Assembly: GCF_000586435.1 (NCBI RefSeq)
Contig: NZ_BAWH01000001.1
Coordinates: 248,001 to 312,000, forward strand
Origin: Psychrobacter sp. JCM 18901
GTDB lineage: Bacteria > Pseudomonadota > Gammaproteobacteria > Pseudomonadales > Moraxellaceae
Reading direction: 5' to 3'
Length of the DNA stretch: 64,000 nucleotides
Part shown: one piece after another, positions 19,150-28,504 of the stretch
Position numbering within the stretch: position 1 is the stretch's first letter
Layout of the letters: every line of letters starts with the position of its first letter
Notes under the pieces: generated by a model
Told to the model about the DNA's origin: nothing
The model's input: the letters and a program-made list of their open reading frames with translations, nothing else
Database searches by the model: none
Program-made: the position numbers and the translations under genes

Positions 19150-19779
19150 TTAAGACTTTTGACAGTTAAAAATTACGTCTTCCTTGTCGATAGCTACATC
19201 GCTGTCTAGTGTCTTATTGAGCAATGTTGCTTTGTCTCCATTTACTTGCCATATGATGCCGTGTGTATCGTCTAATCCAATATCGCTAGTATAGATGCCT
19301 TTATCAGTATCAGCTTTACTATTAGCAGTAGCTGTTAAATCGTATTCGATACCATCGATGAGCAAATGCGCTGTCTGTGGTGTACTGTCGCTATGATAAG
19401 AAACACCGATAGTAGCAGTAGGCTCACAAGAGAAAGGAATGCTGTTGCTGGCATGAGCTGCATGATCGTGACCTGCGTGCGCATGTTCTTCGTGGCTATG
19501 ACTCTCATGACTTTGATCTTCAGGACCATGTTCCATATCACTATGCTCTTCGTGGCCGTGATCTTCATGCTCTTCATGCTTGTTTTCTTCGTGGCCATGC
19601 ATTTCATGACCTTGTTCATGTTCGGCGTGATTATCTACTGGCGCTTCTCCAGATACCACTGCATCGGTATCGTTGTTTGGCTGACAGCCCAATAGAGAGC
19701 CTGCCATCACACTACCTAATATAGTAATACCTGCAAGTTTAGAGAAAGAGAAGTAATTAGTCACAGTATAAGTCCTCAA
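19150..19779 (-). CDS. Histidine-rich lipoprotein with MliC-like C-terminal domain
   Basis: 209 aa. A lipoprotein signal ends in the lipobox LLGC (Cys at about residue 32). Next is a 65-residue linker (about 50-112) made mostly of His, Glu and Asp (EHEQGHEMHGHEENKHEEHE and similar), with about 25 histidines. The last 90 residues start FSCEPTATIGVSYH and run through AHLLIDGIEYDLTATA, DTHGIIWQVNGDKATLLN to IFNCQKS. That order and spacing resemble MliC/PliC-type lysozyme inhibitors: paired cysteines, the A-L-DG-Y-L strand and the W-GD-ATL strand. The linker suggests Zn2+ or Cu2+ binding in the periplasm. The MliC match is my own pattern reading and the combined function is unknown. Monocistronic. 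Confidence 0.78.
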   Translation of the reverse strand: MRTYTVTNYFSFSKLAGITILGSVMAGSLLGCQPNNDTDAVVSGEAPVDNHAEHEQGHEMHGHEENKHEEHEDHGHEEHSDMEHGPEDQSHESHSHEEHAHAGHDHAAHASNSIPFSCEPTATIGVSYHSDSTPQTAHLLIDGIEYDLTATANSKADTDKGIYTSDIGLDDTHGIIWQVNGDKATLLNKTLDSDVAIDKEDVIFNCQKS

Positions 19780-19821
19780 ATAAGCAATATAAAGATACGT
19801 TATAATATAACAATATATAGG

Positions 19822-19860
19822 TAAAATAAAGCCGATGATGGAGAATATCCAACACCGGCT
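19822..19860 (-). terminator. Terminator after ychF
   Basis: Minus strand: a 13-bp stem with two mismatches (AGCCGGTGTTGGA with TCCATCATCGGCT) is followed by TTTATTTT, about 30 bp after the ychF stop codon. Confidence 0.75.
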
Positions 19861-19892
19861 AATTAACTTTAAGCAAGTTGTATTGTCTAAAG

Positions 19893-20987
19893 TTACACGT
19901 TAAATCTAAAGTGCATAACATCGCCATCTTGCACGATGTAAGTTTTACCTTCTAGACGCGATTTACCAGCAGCAGCAGCACCTTTCTCACCTTTATATTC
20001 GATAAAGTCGTCATACGCAATGACCTCAGCACGAATAAAGCCGCGCTCAAAATCAGTATGAATCACGCCAGCTGCTTGCGGCGCTGTCGCACCAATAGCG
20101 ACAGTCCAGGCACGTACTTCTTTTACACCAGCGGTAAAGTAAGTCTGCATATCAAGTAAGTCATAGCCACCGCGGATTACTTGATCAAGACCAGCTTCTT
20201 CCATATCCATCTCAGCTAGGAAGTCTTTTTTTATCGTCTTCATCAAGCTGAGCAATTTCAGATTCGATCTGATTACATAGCGCGATGACGATAGAGTCTT
20301 CACCAGTGGCATAGTCACGAACAGCGTCGAGATATGGGTTATTTTCAAAACCATCTTCAGAGACGTTAGCGATATACATGGTTGGCTTTAGCGTGATTAG
20401 ACCATAGCTTCTGATCAGTTTTTTTCTCATCAGCGTCTAGATTAGCAGCGCGAGCCGCTTTACCTTCTGCTAATAATGGCTCAACTTTTTTTGAACACAT
20501 CAAGCAATGCTTGCGCGTCCTTATCACCACCTTTAGCCTTTTTGGTTTGGTTGTGGATTGCGCGCTCAACAGCTTCTAAATCAGCAAGTGCCAACTCAGT
20601 GTTGATGGTTTCGATATCATCAATCGGGCTAACGCGGCCATCAACGTGGACGACATTGTCATCATCAAAACAGCGTACAACGTGAGCAATCGCATCGGTC
20701 TCACGGATGTTGGCTAGGAATTGGTTACCCATACCTTCGCCTTTTGACGCGCCTGCGACCAAACCTGCGATATCAACAAACTCCATGGTCGTTGGTAGAA
20801 CGCGTTCAGGATTGACGATATCAGCCAGTTGCTTTAGGCGTGGGTCTGGTACTGGTACGATACCCGTGTTGGGATCTTTGGTACAAAATGGAAAGTTTTC
20901 AGCGGCGATACCCGCTTTGGTCAACGCATTAAACAAGGTGGATTTACCCACATTTGGTAGGCCGACGATGCCGCAATTAAAACCCAT
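19893..20987 (-). CDS. ychF: Redox-regulated ATPase/GTPase YchF (three frameshifts as read)
   Basis: An Obg-family P-loop protein of about 363 aa, normal for YchF/OLA1. The P loop is [21 protein letters not shown]. Switch II is [20 protein letters not shown]. The C-terminal TGS domain runs [20 protein letters not shown] to [11 protein letters not shown]. It binds ribosomes and catalase and prefers ATP. Three extra bases sit in T7 runs at 20226-20232, 20419-20425 and 20486-20492. Removing each restores [20 protein letters not shown] and [10 protein letters not shown], which are exactly the family sequence. Three disruptions in a widely conserved housekeeping gene are strong evidence that the breaks are technical. 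Confidence 0.95.
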
Positions 20988-21396
20988 AACATTCTCTCAA
21001 TGTATTAATAAAATCAGTTGGTATAAAGTTTGGTTAAATGATAAATCAAAATTGGGCACATTGTAGCAAATTTACCTGAATAGGGGTGAGGTTGTTACGG
21101 TATATGCTCAGGTTTTTACCTGATAATGATAAGCAACTTTATGATAAAAGCAGGTCATATTAGAGGCTTAAAAATGAATAAGGCGAATCAATAAGAGTGA
21201 CGCATAGCTTATGTGGGCTAATAAATCCTATTTTTTTAATATGCTAAACTGTCACGCATAGATAAGGCTTGAACTTCACGTAAATTCAGCACATATATTC
21301 TGTCAATTTTAGCAAATCATACTTATTCTAAAGCTATAAACAGTCAGACATACGCTGATAATATCGCCAAAATAAAATGTAAGGCAATTTTAGACA
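20988..21396. other. Divergent intergenic region between ychF and the helicase gene
   Basis: About 410 bp, AT-rich, with no open frame, repeat or clear hairpin. It presumably holds the two divergent promoters. Confidence 0.4.
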
Positions 21397-23603
21397 ATGA
21401 CAACCTCGATTTTTGACACACGCCACTATAAATACCCGCAGAACTTCCTTGAGATGAAGCCTAAACTGACTCGGCTTGAACAGGCTATTAAAAAACTAGA
21501 GGCAAATTTAATTGATACTGATGAGACGAAGAACCTCAAGTTATTAAAGCAGAGGCTAGATAGTGGATTGGGATTAAAAGTCGATTATGCTAGAGAGTTA
21601 AATCCCGATCAGTTAATGGCCGCGACTACGATCGAAGGCAAAGTATTAGTCATTGCTGGTGCAGGTTCGGGCAAGACCAAAACTTTGACCTATCGCACCA
21701 GTTATCTATTGGAAAACGGGGTGTCGCCTAAAGAGATTTTTGCTACTGACCTTTACGCGTAAAGCGGCAAATGAAATAAAAGATCGAGCTAAATCCTTGC
21801 TAGCTAGCAGTCTTTCAAATCAAGAACTATCAGATGAAGAGTTGGCTGAGGATAAGCTGCCAACTGATAAAGCATTAAATAGCATCACTAGTGGTACTTT
21901 TCACTCGTTTTGTAATATGTTACTACGTCAATATTCAGGGCTACTCGGTATCAATCCAAGGTTTACCATTTTGGATACTGGCGATAGTGAGGACGCTATC
22001 GACTTGGTGCATAAAGAAAAAAAGTATCCTGCTCAAACCAAGGCACAAGCCTTTCCGCGTAAAAAAAACGCTGCAAAATATCATCTCGACGTCTAGAAAT
22101 AGACGTATACAAATTCGTGACTTAATCGAAAGTAACTACCCAGATATTGCCGTGCATATTCCTATCATCGAGCAGCTGGCAGTTGACTTTCATGAGTATA
22201 AGCGCGCCAATCACTTATATGATTTTGACGATATCATCAGCCAAGTAGTGCGTCATTTGAAGACCAATGACACCTTTCGACAGCTACTGCAAAGCCAGTA
22301 TCGTTATATTATGGTTGATGAATATCAAGACACTAATATTCCGCAAAAGCAGCTAATTGACTTAATATGTGAGCCTGAGTCGGTATCGCTGATGGTGGTC
22401 GGTGACGACAATCAAAGTATTTACGCGTTTCGCGGTGCCAATTATGAAAACATTCTGCTGTTCGGTGAGACTTATCCTCATGCCAAACTTATTAAGCTTG
22501 AGCAAAACTATCGCAGCTCGCCCTCCGTTTTAAACTATATCAATGCGTTGTCCGCGCAAATCACGCTAGGCTATCAAAAGCAGCTGTATTCTGATGCGCC
22601 GATAGAAGGACACAAGCCAGTATTTCGACGACTCAGTGATGAGCCAAAAGAAGCGGGCTATATCACTGATAAGATCATCACGCTCAAGCCAGAGTATGAC
22701 TACAACGACTTTGCTGTATTATGCCGTACGTCTTTTCAGTCCAATTATGTACAGCTAGAGTTTATGGCGCGCAATATTCCTTTTATCGTCGTGGGCGGTA
22801 TCAAGTTCATTGAAAGACGTCATATCAAAGATGTGTTGGCCTTTGTCAAAATACTCTATAACCCAAATGACACAATTGCTTGGCATCGTATTTTAACTTT
22901 GTTTAAAGGGGTGGGTGCAGTGACGGCGACGCGCTTAACCCAAGCCATTACTGCTGACAATAATGCATTTGAATCCTTACTAGCAGCGCTTTTTGCAAAA
23001 AAAGAGCAATCAGCTAGAACCTCTATATCATGCGCTTACCAAGGCACAGCAAGCTGAATCGGTCGAGACAGCCATTGAACATATTCTTGAGTTTTATATT
23101 CCAGTATTAAAGCTGATTGAAGAAAATTGGCGTGAGCGTACCGAAGATTTTCGGGTGCTAAAGAACTTAGCGACAGAGCACACAAGCCTTGATAGCTTTT
23201 TAGAAAATCTCGCTTTAGACCCACCTAATGATTCGGTTGCTGTCATGGGTAATCTGGATAATGGACAAGACAGTAGCAATGACAAAGTTACTATCTCGAC
23301 TATTCATAGTGCTAAGGGACTTGAGTGCCAGTAGTGTTTGTTAACTCATTGGTAGATGGCATCACGCCGCATCATCGTTCTTTAGATGACTTTGAAGCGT
23401 TAGAAGAAGAACGTAAGCTGTTTTATGTTGCCTGCAGTCGTGCCAAAACCCAGTTATATCTGACGGCACCGAACTACTTTTCTAGTTATTCTGGATACTT
23501 TGACAAACCGTCACGTTTTATCGCTGAGCTATCTGCGGACGAGGTAACGGTTGAGACGACAAGGCGAACCATGATAGAAGACGATGATCCCATTTGGTGG
23601 TAA
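21397..23603 (+). CDS. UvrD/Rep-family superfamily 1 DNA helicase (frameshifted as read)
   Basis: About 735 aa repaired. Helicase motifs in order: Q motif ELNPDQLMAATT, Walker A VIAGAGSGKTKTL (about residue 88), motif Ib SGTFHSFCNMLLRQY, motif II MVDEYQDTN, motif III VVGDDNQSIYAFRGA, motif IV KLEQNYRSS, motif V TISTIHSAKGLEW and motif VI EEERKLFYVACSRAK. It unwinds DNA 3'-5'. Rep, UvrD or a lineage-specific paralogue cannot be told apart by eye; the 60-residue N-terminal extension and a short C-terminal tail are not typical of UvrD. Breaks: an extra T at 21737-21741, an extra A in A8 at 22061-22068 and in A7 at 22997-23003, and a missing G at about 23330 (LEW). Repair makes all motifs continuous. 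Confidence 0.88.
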
Positions 23604-23946
23604 TACTCTATGTTTAGTTGATTATCCAATCAATTAAACATAAGCTAATAAAACCGTTCAGTAATATAGATAAGTGAGCTGTCGAATACTTGAGTATTTT
23701 ATAACTAAAAACATTGGATAATTTGACGCTGTTTTCCCTAAAATTGTTGCTAGATTATTGCTCAGAGCTAGTATTATTCCTATCAAAAATACCTTCTCAA
23801 AAACCCCATAACCAAAAGTATGTGACGCGAAAATATTTCTCAGATAAGGGTTTCAAATTTATCCTAATGCGTTACTATTACCACCTAATTCTGTTAGACC
23901 CTTATATTTGATACTCTGTATTAACACCCTAAGAAAAGGATAGGTT
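23604..23946 (+). other. Intergenic gap before dadA
   Basis: About 340 bp, AT-rich. A 12-bp imperfect stem (GTTTAGTTGATT with AATCAATTAAAC, 23612-23639) follows the helicase stop but has no T run. A 65-codon frame at 23714-23911 has no ribosome-binding site and is not called. An AGGA lies before the dadA start. Confidence 0.4.
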
Positions 23947-25192
23947 ATGCGCTACGAAGTTATCGTTATCGGTGCAGGTATGGTTGGCACGTCAGTCGCG
24001 TGGCATCTACAAAAAAATAACTCAAATGTATTATTGTTAGACAAAAAAATTGCCAGGGTCAGAGACCTCATACGGCAATGCAGGATTGATTCAGCGCGAA
24101 GCCATTCATACACATCCTTTTCCTCGTCAGCTGACAGACATGATCAGAGTGTTACCAAACCAAGGTACCGATATTCGCTATCGTATTCCGGCCATTTTGC
24201 GTTATCACCAAGCGCTGCTTCAGTACTGGAAATACTCTACACCTGCTTCAGTCAAAAAGATTGAATCAGAATGGCAGACGTTGATTGAACATTGTACTAG
24301 TGAGCACCAAACCATGATTAGCGCTTCTGGTGCTGACGAGCTCATTACTCGTGATGGTTGGTTGCAATTGCATCGCTCGGAAGAGACGTTTAAAGAAGCG
24401 CAAGTATCAGCTATCGACGCGCGCAACCAAGGTGTTGAGCATAACGTACTAAACCTTGAAGAGCTCAAAGCAATGGAGCCTAGTGCCAATTTTGAAGGTT
24501 TCGTTGGCGCAATTCATTGGAAAAATTCTTGGCAAGTATCGAACCCAAGCTCACTCGTGAAAGTTTATGCAAAAAACTTCCAAGATATGCAAGGTACGAT
24601 CAAAGAAAGCGATGTGAAAGAAATCATAAAAGACGGCGAAGGCTGGAAAGTTATCACTGATAACGATACCTACTATAGTGATAAATTGGTTATCGCAGCG
24701 GCCCATGGTCTAATGATTTGATCAGACCACTTGGTTATAACTTGCCATTGTTCCCAATGCGCGGCTATCATCAGCATTTCAAAGTGACAGAAAAGAACAC
24801 CATCAATCACAGTATGTTTGATATGGACAAAGGCTTTGTGATGGGGCCAATGCAGCAGGGTATCCGTATCACTACTGGTGCTGAGATGACCACGATGAAT
24901 GCGCCAAAGAACTTTGGTCAGTTAAAAACTGTATTGAAGCTGGCTAAAAAAAATCTTGCCACTAGAAGATGCAGTTGAGAGTGAAGCATGGGCAGGCTCT
25001 CGTCCTTGTATGCCTGATATGAAGCCAGTAATCGGTCCTGCTGACAAGCATGACAAACTATGGTTCGCATTTGGTCACAGTCATCAAGCTTTACCTTAGG
25101 CCAATGACAGGCGTCTGGTTGAAGAGATGATCCACGATAAGCCTACATTAGTCGATCTTGCACCATTTAGTGCCCAGCGTTTTTCTAACTAA
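23947..25192 (+). CDS. dadA: D-amino acid dehydrogenase small subunit family (frameshifted as read)
   Basis: An FAD-dependent oxidoreductase of about 415 aa that deaminates D-amino acids, classically D-alanine, passing electrons to the respiratory chain at the inner membrane. The Rossmann start is YEVIVIGAGMVGTSVAWHLQ. Also seen are TSYGNAGLI, WVQLHRSEET-like GWLQLHRSEETFKEA, and the C-terminal MPDMKPVIGPADKHDKLWFAFGHSHQ. Breaks: extra As at 24043-24049 and 24946-24953, a missing G near 24705 (VIAAGPWSND), and three missing G/C bases between about 25085 and 25115 (HQGFTLGPMTGRLVEEM). All are of the window-wide type. A ridA gene follows 160 bp downstream, separated by a repeat, which fits imino-acid disposal. 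The natural substrate could be another D-amino acid. Confidence 0.87.
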
Positions 25193-25206
25193 GCGCGTAT
25201 CTGATA

Positions 25207-25313
25207 TATAGTTGATCCAATTTAAGAGCGGTACAAGGCAACCGAGTGCAGATGTATATGTCATACTTCAAGCGAGGTTAACGCTGTAACGCTTTTATAG
25301 TGGATTGACTATA
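25207..25313 (+). repeat. MITE-like interspersed repeat with terminal inverted repeats
   Basis: Begins TATAGTTGATCCA and ends TGGATTGACTATA, which are imperfect inverted repeats (11 of 13). Inside is GGTACAAGGCAACCGAGTGC. It is related to the repeat at 18938-19149. About 107 bp, no coding potential; it lies between dadA and ridA. Confidence 0.7.
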
Positions 25314-25352
25314 GTTAGCACAGACTTAAATTAATAAATAAAAGGTATAGAC

Positions 25353-25695
25353 ATGATTAAGAAGCTACACAGCAATCAACGTATGAGCAAAACCGTAATC
25401 CATAACCAGACGATCTATTTGTGTGGTCAGGTAGGTAATGCAGAAGACGATATCAAAGCGCAAACATTGACTTGTCTAGAAAAAAATCCAAACGTTGCTA
25501 GAAGAAGTTGGTAGTGATAAATCAAAGCTACTATCAGTAACGGTTTGGATTAAAGACATGGCTGACTTTGCTGCTATGAATGAAGTTTATGACCAGTGGT
25601 TTGAAGGTATTCAGCCACCGGCTCGCGCTTGTGGTGAGTCAGCATTGGCACGTCCTGAGCTATTGGTTGAGATGATCGCTATCGCTGCTGAGTAA
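25353..25695 (+). CDS. ridA: RidA-family imine/enamine deaminase (frameshifted as read)
   Basis: About 113 aa repaired. RidA proteins hydrolyse reactive 2-aminoacrylate and other imines. Visible are IYLCGQVGNAEDDIKAQT, LEKIQTLLEEVGSDKSKLLS, VTVWIKDMADFAAMNEVYDQ and PARACGESALARPELLVEM, where the Arg in PARACGES is the family's substrate carboxylate-binding residue. One extra A in the A7 run at 25480-25486 splits it. It belongs to the subgroup that accompanies D-amino-acid dehydrogenases (YoaB/DadX-associated type), and the upstream dadA supports that. A terminator follows. Confidence 0.9.
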
Positions 25696-25735
25696 AGACT
25701 GCTCATAGTACCTATAGCACCTGTATTAAATAGAA

Positions 25736-25777
25736 ATAAAAAAGGCCATAATAGCGATATCGTGGCCTTTTTTTTAT
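25736..25777. terminator. Bidirectional terminator between ridA and the hydratase gene
   Basis: AAAAAAGGCCA pairs with TGGCCTTTTTTTT around a short loop, giving A and T runs on both sides. It lies between the convergent ridA and enoyl-CoA hydratase genes. Confidence 0.88.
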
Positions 25778-25886
25778 GCTTGGTAATAATCAAATTTAAA
25801 TATTGAAAAAGGGCGTACTAGCTTTCTAGATAAAGCCTACGCTATATGACGTCAGCTAAGCAATAAAGTGATTATTATTATAGGAA

Positions 25887-26698
25887 TTAGCACACTTTCC
25901 ATACTGCTTGGCGTTTCTCAATAAATGCATCAATCCCTTCACCACATCGTCTGCCATCATATTGTCCGTCATTACTTCACTAGCATAGTCATACGCATCT
26001 TCAACGCTCATACCCAGCTGCTTATAAAACATATCTTTGCCAGTTTTTACTGCCATCGGAGACTTGGTAGTAATCGCTGTTATCAATGATTGTAGTGTTT
26101 GATTTAGTTGCTCTGCTGGTGTGACTCGATTGATCAATCCATATTGCAAGGCAGTATGCGCATCGATGAACTCACCTGTGATTAGCATCTCAAACGCTTG
26201 CTTACGAGGTAGGTTACGGCTGACAGCAACGGCAGGCGTGGAGCAGAACAGTCCAACATTTATCCCAGAGGTGGCAAATTTTGCATTATCAGCGGCAACG
26301 GCTAAGTCACAAGCGGCGACCAGTTGACATCCTGCGGCTGTGGCAATGCCTTGTACTTTTGCAATGACGACTTGTGGCATATGGTTGATGGTAAGCATCA
26401 TTTTGCTACATTGTTGGAATAGGGCACGGTGAAATGCTGCATCTGAGTGTGCGCGCATTTGTTTTAGATTATGACCAGCACAGAATGCCTTGCCTGTCGC
26501 TTGAATAACCACGACTCTGATCGTATCGTCTTGAGCGATATTATCCAGTTCTGCTTGCATGGCAGATAGTACTTCAACGGACAGGGCATTGAATTGTTTG
26601 GGTTGGTTTAAGGTGAGCGTGACGACGCCACTTTCTTTATTGTCTTCTCTAATAACCAGAAGGTCGTCTAGGTCTAGAGTGGTGCCTAATTGAGTCAT
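25887..26698 (-). CDS. Enoyl-CoA hydratase/isomerase family protein (frameshifted near its end)
   Basis: A crotonase-fold protein, about 270 aa. The oxyanion-hole segments are KAFCAGHNLKQM (about residues 72-83) and IATAAGCQLVAACDLAVA (about 123-140). GINVGLFCSTPAVAVSR and GEFIDAHTALQYGLINRV follow. This resembles ECHDC3-type hydratases acting on acyl-CoA; the precise substrate is unknown. As read, the frame runs on to 25856, but one missing G at about 25955 (VVEGID) restores the family ending EGIDAFIEKRQAVWKVC with a stop at 25887. It stands alone and converges with ridA. Confidence 0.87.
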
Positions 26699-26823
26699 TT
26701 ATCATCCTTGATAATGGGTGGTTTGATTTGGCAAATGCTACTATTTATAAAGCTATATAAAGCGATTTAAATAGTAGCATGACTCATATTCTATACAATA
26801 AGTGACTGACATAGAAAGCTCAT

Positions 26824-26857
26824 AAAAAATAGCGCACTCAGATGATGAGTACGCTAT
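26824..26857 (-). terminator. Terminator after the VOC gene
   Basis: Minus strand: the stem ATAGCGTACTCA with TGAGTGCGCTAT (one mismatch), loop TCATC, is followed by six Ts. Confidence 0.85.
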
Positions 26858-26928
26858 TGGTTTCTCAGCTAGATATAAGCTAAATCTATACTAACTTAAA
26901 TTTATACTAAGCTTTATTTACAATGAAC

Positions 26929-27429
26929 TTAGTATGCGCCTTCGCTATAGATAAGCTCGTAGCTGTGGCTATAGATTTCAACGATGTTACCGAACGGGTC
27001 TTCCATATAGATCATGCGGTAAGGTTTTTCGCCAGGGTAGTAGTAGCGTGGTTTTTCCATACGCTTTTTACCGCCTGCTGCAACCATACGCTCAGCCAAC
27101 TCTTCAACATTTGGATCTTGGACGCAGAAGTGAAAGATACCTGTTTTCCAGTATTCAAAGTTGTTTTCAGGGTTTTCTTGGTTTGTAAATTCAAAAATCT
27201 CAACACCGATACGGTCACCAGTAGATAGATGAGCGATACGGAAGCTGCACCAACCTGCACCGAATACTTCAGTACACATCTCACCGATCGGGCTATCATC
27301 TTCGACAATCTCAGTTGGTTCCATAATGGTGTACCAACCCATCACTTCAGTATAAAATTTTACAGCAGCATCTAAGTCAGGGACTGAAAGACCGATGTGC
27401 GAAAAGCTTCTTGGATAAACGTTGTTCAT
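26929..27429 (-). CDS. VOC (glyoxalase/bleomycin resistance) family protein
   Basis: 166 aa. A single vicinal-oxygen-chelate domain starts at SFSHIGLSVPDLDAAVKFYTEVMGW. The second beta-alpha module is TGIFHFCVQDPNVEELAERM, ending YMEDPFGNIVEIYSHSYEL. Candidate metal ligands are the His in SHIGLS and FHFCV and the Glu in NIVEIY, as in the family. The reaction is unknown; lactoylglutathione lyase and ring-cleavage-like activities are both possible. It is divergently transcribed from a LysR gene 106 bp away, the usual arrangement for a regulator and its target. Confidence 0.87.
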   Translation of the reverse strand: MNNVYPRSFSHIGLSVPDLDAAVKFYTEVMGWYTIMEPTEIVEDDSPIGEMCTEVFGAGWCSFRIAHLSTGDRIGVEIFEFTNQENPENNFEYWKTGIFHFCVQDPNVEELAERMVAAGGKKRMEKPRYYYPGEKPYRMIYMEDPFGNIVEIYSHSYELIYSEGAY

Positions 27430-27535
27430 AGTTTGTGCTCCTGTTTGCTGTATTCTTGTTTAACGTGAGGCAGTATACAAACGCATATTCATTATGTAAA
27501 ATTATTAAATATTATATAAATAATTATGAAAAGTA

Positions 27536-28405
27536 ATGATAAATATCACATGGTTACGCACCTTTTGCACGCTTGCTGAAGTTGGGCACTTTACTCGCAC
27601 GGCTGAACGTCTATATATGACACAGTCCGGTGTGAGCCAACACATACGTAAGCTAGAAGAGCAGCTGGACACAGATTTGTTAATTCGACAAGGAAAGCAG
27701 TTCTCATTGACCAATGCAGGTGAGCAGCTCTATAAAGAAGCAGGCGAGATATTGCAGCGATTATCAAATTTAGAGCAGCGCATCGGTGAAGATCCGCCTT
27801 ATGAAGGATTGGTGCGGTTGATGTCACCGGGGAGTGTGGGACTTAAGCTGTATCCGCAGCTTTTGACACTACAGCAGCAGCATCCAAAGCTAGTGATTGA
27901 TTACCGTTTTGCACCCAATTCTGATATTGAGCGGGCGCTGGCTAATCACGAGATTGATATCGGATTTATGACGGATATCTCAGATGATGAAACGGTTAGT
28001 TGTAAGCCTATGGCGCAAGAAACATTGATACTAGTAACCCCTGCGGCTACAGTAGAGCCTAGTTGGGAGCAGCTTATCGAGCTTGGATTTATCGATCATC
28101 CAGATGGTGCCCATCATGCAGGCATGCTACTAACCGCCAATTACGAGCAATTCCAGCATATTAATGATTTTGAGAAAAAGGGCTTTTCTAATCAGATTGG
28201 TCTGATTTTAGAGCCAGTCAGCAGGGGAATAGGCTTTACTGTTTTGCCAGCACATGCCGTGGCTGCTTATCCAAAGCCTGAGCTGATTAACAGTCATCAT
28301 TTACCAGTTGCCGTTAGTGAGACGCTATATCTGGCAGTCAGACGACAGCAGGCACTTTCTAATAGAATGCATACGGTCATTGATGAAGTAAAAAAATGGC
28401 TATAG
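27536..28405 (+). CDS. LysR-family transcriptional regulator
   Basis: 289 aa, standard length. The N-terminal winged helix-turn-helix is MINITWLRTFCTLAEVGHFT, RTAERLYMTQSGVSQHIRKL, EEQLDTDLLIRQGKQFSLT. The periplasmic-binding-like effector domain starts near residue 90 (LVRLMSPGSVGLKLYPQL) and includes IGFMTDISDDE and ISRGIGFTVLP-like VSRGIGFTVLPAHAV. It probably controls the divergent VOC gene and itself through the shared 106-bp AT-rich promoter region. The effector is unknown. The frame is intact. Confidence 0.92.
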   Translation: MINITWLRTFCTLAEVGHFTRTAERLYMTQSGVSQHIRKLEEQLDTDLLIRQGKQFSLTNAGEQLYKEAGEILQRLSNLEQRIGEDPPYEGLVRLMSPGSVGLKLYPQLLTLQQQHPKLVIDYRFAPNSDIERALANHEIDIGFMTDISDDETVSCKPMAQETLILVTPAATVEPSWEQLIELGFIDHPDGAHHAGMLLTANYEQFQHINDFEKKGFSNQIGLILEPVSRGIGFTVLPAHAVAAYPKPELINSHHLPVAVSETLYLAVRRQQALSNRMHTVIDEVKKWL

Positions 28406-28504
28406 ATATGTTGAGAGTGAATGATACATGCACAGCTAACAAAGGATTAATAAAGGGTTTAATAACTGTGCATTTAGTGAAGAAGGTTTATTGATAGATT
28501 GCGA

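Noticed and set aside
19335..19695. Methionine- and isoleucine-rich frames in both directions over the His-rich lipoprotein gene.
   Set aside because: They arise from the repeated CAT/CAC/GAA codons read in other frames; the lipobox and MliC-like domain belong to only one frame.
20226..20492. Programmed ribosomal frameshifting or transcriptional slippage at A7 runs as a way to make full-length YchF and others.
   Set aside because: The same window also has many unrelated single-base losses in G/C runs, and three slips in one housekeeping gene would cut product to a trace. A technical error is simpler.
23714..23911. Plus-strand frame of 65 codons between the helicase gene and dadA.
   Set aside because: AT-rich, no ribosome-binding site, no domain, leucine-rich by chance.
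28425..28472. ATGCACAG/CTGTGCAT inverted repeat between the convergent LysR and glycerate kinase genes.
   Set aside because: 8-bp stem with a loop of about 30 nt and no T run; too weak to call a terminator.
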